NCBI GenBank assembly: GCA_001899235.1
Contig: MKVR01000035.1
Span: forward strand, 1 to 58,771
DNA length: 58,771 nucleotides
From: Nitrosospira sp. 56-18
GTDB lineage: Bacteria; Pseudomonadota; Gammaproteobacteria; Burkholderiales; Nitrosomonadaceae
Reading direction: 5' to 3'
The notes under the pieces are model-generated. The model did not search any database. It was given only the letters and a program-made list of their open reading frames with translations, and had not been told where the DNA came from. The position numbers and the translations under genes are program-made. Shown piece by piece: positions 56,453 to 58,771 of the stretch (position 1 is the stretch's first letter; each line of letters begins with the position of its first letter).

Positions 56453-56750
56453 ATGGTTTCCTCCTCCGTCGTTTTGTTGAAATTCCAGAACGTTGCCTGC
56501 ATTGCCTGTTTTTTTCATTGTCCGCATGGCGAATGCGCGAAATGAGAAAAACGGGCAGGGGGGTTGCCGGAGAGGAAATAGGAATTGCCGCCTGGCGACC
56601 GGAAGGTCGAAGCAAACGGCAAGCACTCGTCCTGGCCGATTGCCAGGCGTGGATAGCCCATCCCCGACAAATTCTGTTTCAAACAGGCTGGCTTGCCGGG
56701 TGGGCTGGCGGGCGTTTAGCGGCGGAGCGGAAAAGCCCCGCGGGATAAAA

Positions 56751-57215
56751 TTACATCTGGCTCTGCAGCCAGTTCTGGAGGCCGACCTTCGGCATGACAT
56801 CGAGCTGGGTTTCCAGCCAGTCGATATGCTTTTCGGTATCTTCCAGAATTTCCTTCAGAAGTTCGCGGGAGACATAATCCTTCGCAGTTTCGCAGGCCGC
56901 AATGCCTGCAAGCAGTGTTTCCCTTGAAGCCATCTCCAGCCTGAGGTCGCACGCGACACATTCTTCCGCCTTTTCGCCGATCATGAGCTTGCCGAGGTCC
57001 TGGAGATTGGGCAGCCCTTCAAGAAACAGGATGCGCTTGATCAGCGAATCGGCATGCTTCATTTCCTCTATGGACTCTTCATACTCGCGCTTGCCCAGGT
57101 CATCGAAGCCCCAGTTTTCGTACATCCGGGCGTGAAGGAAATACTGGTTGACGGCCGTCAACTCGTGCTGCAGCTGGCGGTTCAGCCACTGGATGATATC
57201 TGTATTGCTTTTCAT
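56751..57215 (-). CDS. bfr: Bacterioferritin
   Basis: A 154-residue ferritin-like subunit. Ferroxidase ligands are present: Glu18 ([13 protein letters not shown]), Glu51 and His54 in SIEEMKHAD, and Glu and His in [14 protein letters not shown]; the heme-binding Met is the one in EEMKHAD. It forms the 24-subunit iron store. The Bfd gene is directly upstream (10-base gap). Confidence 0.95.
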   Translation of the reverse strand: MKSNTDIIQWLNRQLQHELTAVNQYFLHARMYENWGFDDLGKREYEESIEEMKHADSLIKRILFLEGLPNLQDLGKLMIGEKAEECVACDLRLEMASRETLLAGIAACETAKDYVSRELLKEILEDTEKHIDWLETQLDVMPKVGLQNWLQSQM

Positions 57216-57225
57216 GTTTGCCTCC

Positions 57226-57450
57226 TCAGGCGGAATCTCGAATCAACGAGTGGGTATGTGTGAAATGGCGTTGCGCCACGACTTTTTGCATCAGCGCCTG
57301 TTCCAGCACCTCCTTGGCATGGCAGGCGCATATCCCGCATTGCTCGCTCACGCCAAGGTTGGTTTTCAAATCCCGCATCCGGTCGGCACCCCTGCGGACG
57401 GCATCGCGGATCGCGGTATCGGTGACACCTCTGCATACGCAAATATACAC
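57226..57450 (-). CDS. bfd: Bacterioferritin-associated ferredoxin
   Basis: A 74-residue [2Fe-2S] protein: Cys ligands in [11 protein letters not shown] and [10 protein letters not shown]. Bfd reduces bacterioferritin heme to release stored iron. It is the first gene of a bfd-bfr pair, downstream of hemP; the whole is likely iron-regulated. Confidence 0.92.
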   Translation of the reverse strand: MYICVCRGVTDTAIRDAVRRGADRMRDLKTNLGVSEQCGICACHAKEVLEQALMQKVVAQRHFTHTHSLIRDSA

Positions 57451-57469
57451 GATTAACGTCCCCGAGTCT

Positions 57470-57685
57470 TCATTTTGTCAGGATGAGTTTGCCGTTGCGG
57501 GTTCGGCGCAGGAGATATTGCTCCCCGCGGTGCTGAATAAAGACCTGATCCCCGTCCGAAAAAAGGGCGTCGCTATCGATTGATCTTATCCGGTTGAGCA
57601 TCACGAATTTGTGCGGCGATTGATCGCCGTCCGCTTCAAGACTTCTGCTTGATGCTTCCATTATTGAATCCGCTATTGAACTCAT
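57470..57685 (-). CDS. hemP: Hemin uptake protein HemP
   Basis: A 71-residue protein ending with the family motif (VFIQHRGEQYLLRRTRNGKLILTK, given here from VFIQ to ILTK in two parts: VFIQHRGEQYLL and RRTRNGKLILTK). ATG at 57685 follows AGAGGC; the longer open frame upstream is antisense to the transposase and not real. HemP is a small regulator or helper of heme uptake. A Fur box lies just upstream. Confidence 0.9.
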   Translation of the reverse strand: MSSIADSIMEASSRSLEADGDQSPHKFVMLNRIRSIDSDALFSDGDQVFIQHRGEQYLLRRTRNGKLILTK

Positions 57686-57701
57686 GATAGAGCCTCTTTG
57701 C

Positions 57702-57730
57702 GATAATGAATGATAATGATTCGTAATTAT
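57702..57730 (-). promoter_or_regulatory. Fur box upstream of hemP
   Basis: Contains overlapping GATAAT units: GATAATGAATGATAATGATT, then CGTAATTAT, close to the Fur consensus of three GATAAT-type hexamers. It sits 17-45 bases before the hemP start. It predicts iron repression of hemP and probably of bfd-bfr. Confidence 0.75.
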
Positions 57731-57754
57731 ATTTGAGTTGGAGCGAAATGCAAG

Positions 57755-58497
57755 AATAAATCGCCGCTTGTGGATAATCGCGCGACTTACGGATACAGAA
57801 GGATTTGTGCGCTGCTTAACCGCAAACTGAATGAGATGGGCAGGCCTGCCGTCAATCACAAGCGGGTCTATCGCATCATGCGCCAGAATGGGCTGCTGCT
57901 GACCCGGCATACGGGCAAACAGCGAATGCTGCCTCACGAAGGCAAGGTCATCACCTTGCGTTCCAACCTGCGCTGGTGTTCGGATGGCTTCGAGATTGCC
58001 TGCTGGAACGGACAAGTGGTGCGGGTTGCCTTTGCCCTGGATTGCTGCGATCGCGAAATCATCAGCCATGTTGCCACCACTGGCGGCATTAGCGGCGAGA
58101 GGGTGCGGGATCTGATGATTGAATCGGTTGAGTGCCGCTTCGGCCCGGCAGTACGGCTCCCACACCCCGTGGAATGGCTCAGCGACAACGGCAGCTGTTA
58201 CACCGCCAGAGAAACGATTGCTTTTGGGCAGGATATGGGCTTCATCAGCTGTTTTACCCCCGTCCGAAGCCCTGAGTCCAATGGTATGGCCGAAGCCTTC
58301 GTCAAAACCTTCAAGCGGGATTATGTTTATGTTCATGATCGACCCGATGCAAAAACGGTCATAGCACAGCTTGATCAGTGGTTCGAGGATTACAATGAAT
58401 ATCATCCTCACAAGGGGCTGAAGATGAAGTCACCACGGCAATTCATCCGCAGCCAATTATTAACCGCATCCTGTCCGGTTTAATAGGGGCAACTCCA
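57755..58497 (+). mobile_element. Truncated IS3-family element (IS2 subgroup)
   Basis: The right part of an IS3-type element: catalytic domain of OrfB followed by TAGGGGCAACTCCA (58484-58497), which resembles the right terminal repeat of this subgroup (from memory). No orfA and no left terminal repeat are present; the element breaks off into the hemP promoter region near 57755. Confidence 0.7.
57770..58483 (+). pseudogene. IS3-family transposase OrfB, 5'-truncated
   Basis: About 237 residues of the DDE transposase. The N-terminus begins at RATYGYRRICALLNRK; about 50-60 residues and the OrfA frame are missing. DDE residues are present: FALDCCDRE, EWLSDNGSCYT and SPESNGMAEAFVKTFKRDYV. A GTG at 57770 could start it, but no ribosome site is seen. 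It is unlikely to be active. Confidence 0.85.
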
Positions 58498-58568
58498 CAG
58501 CCATTTCTGGGGTGCATCAAAATTCTGTCTTATGTAGGTGTACGACTGACGTGCTTGCGTCTAAAAAA

Positions 58569-58604
58569 CTTTATGAATGATAAAGGACATTATCATTCAT
58601 AAAG
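58569..58604. other. Perfect AT-rich hairpin between IS pieces
   Basis: CTTTATGAATGATAA, loop AGGACA, TTATCATTCATAAAG: 15-bp perfect stem. On the minus strand it is followed by TTTTTT, so it may be a terminator for leftward transcription, or part of the end of the right-hand insertion sequence. Confidence 0.55.
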
Positions 58605-58700
58605 AGGTGATCAGAAAACGACTGGAATTTTGTTATTGATTAAATACTGTAGTCACGAGATGAGAGATATGAGATTCTTATAAAGATGAAAGGATCGCAC

Positions 58701-58771
58701 ATGACACATTCACACCGCAGGCATGACATATCAGATGAAGTATGGGCGCTGCTTGAGACTCATTTGCCTGG
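58701..58771 (+). CDS. IS5-type transposase, start only
   Basis: The window ends inside a frame that begins MTHSHRRHDISDEVWALLET, typical of the N-terminus of IS5/IS1031-like transposases (HDISDEVWALLE pattern). Only 24 residues are visible. A second mobile element therefore abuts the truncated IS3 piece. Confidence 0.65.
   Translation, partial: MTHSHRRHDISDEVWALLETHLP

Noticed and set aside
57470-58411. 313-codon frame containing HemP
   Set aside because: Only the last 71 codons are HemP; the upstream part is antisense to the transposase.
1-58771. CRISPR arrays, tRNA or rRNA genes, prophage or toxin-antitoxin modules
   Set aside because: None seen: no regularly spaced repeats beyond the families listed, no tRNA-like cloverleaf noticed, and no phage or antitoxin-type pairs among the genes.

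Overview
The window reads as chromosome of a Gram-negative betaproteobacterium with moderately high GC. Its style (a PEP-CTERM exosortase substrate, several RND pumps, two PPK2-type polyphosphate kinases, short dispersed intergenic repeats) best fits the Nitrosomonadales, probably Nitrosospira. That assignment is from gene style only; no rRNA, tRNA or amo/hao gene is present to settle it.

Layout. 1-3.1 kb: a secreted TPR-like protein, a DUF4242 protein and a TetR regulator that appear to share an operator. 3.9-8.6 kb: a very large winged-helix/AAA/TPR regulator and a DUF2278 protein. 8.6-11.4 kb: an envelope-stress module, with a Spy/CpxP-like protein divergent from a CpxR/CpxA-type pair and a perfect CpxR box between them. 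11.5-14.7 kb: a DinG/YoaA helicase, a small membrane protein and a lipoprotein. 15.1-19.5 kb: an RND pump with its adaptor. 19.6-32.9 kb, all minus strand: an operon metallo-beta-lactamase-fold protein > RND pump > adaptor > outer-membrane factor, followed by a second, duplicated RND pump, a PPK2 kinase and a membrane-anchored periplasmic protein. 33.6-42.1 kb: a DUF2796 / ABC ATPase / FtsX-like permease / DUF3299 transport operon (ZrgA-type, probably zinc) split in the middle by a phosphate block (frameshifted pstS, second PPK2, Pit transporter). 42.5-44.3 kb: a secreted metallophosphoesterase and a zinc-ligand-poor DksA-like protein. 44.6-55.2 kb: a copper/silver island (CusC-, CusB- and CusA-like proteins, lipoprotein, CusF-like chaperone, CopA-like ATPase). 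55.2-58.8 kb: a PEP-CTERM protein, an iron module (hemP, bfd, bfr, with a Fur box) and two insertion-sequence pieces at the right edge.

Most notable system: the RND duplication. The operon pump RND2 (28671-31964) has the usual Asp-Asp pair in its proton relay. The duplicate RND1 (21473-24841), otherwise strongly similar in its C-terminal half, has Asp-Asn. Near-identical stretches alternate with one completely diverged loop, His-rich in RND2 and Lys/Glu-rich with an internal duplication in RND1. The sequence upstream of RND1 still carries what looks like a remnant of the 3' end of the gene that precedes RND2, which marks the direction of duplication. One adaptor and one outer-membrane factor serve two pumps, so a mixed pump in which only one subunit type moves protons (compare MdtBC) is a concrete hypothesis. 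The outer-membrane factor also carries an unusual C-terminal Asn-rich repeat.

The second notable feature is the split ZrgA-type operon. Single-base frame disruptions sit both in pstS and at the start of the downstream permease; they are either decay at an insertion junction or homopolymer sequencing errors.
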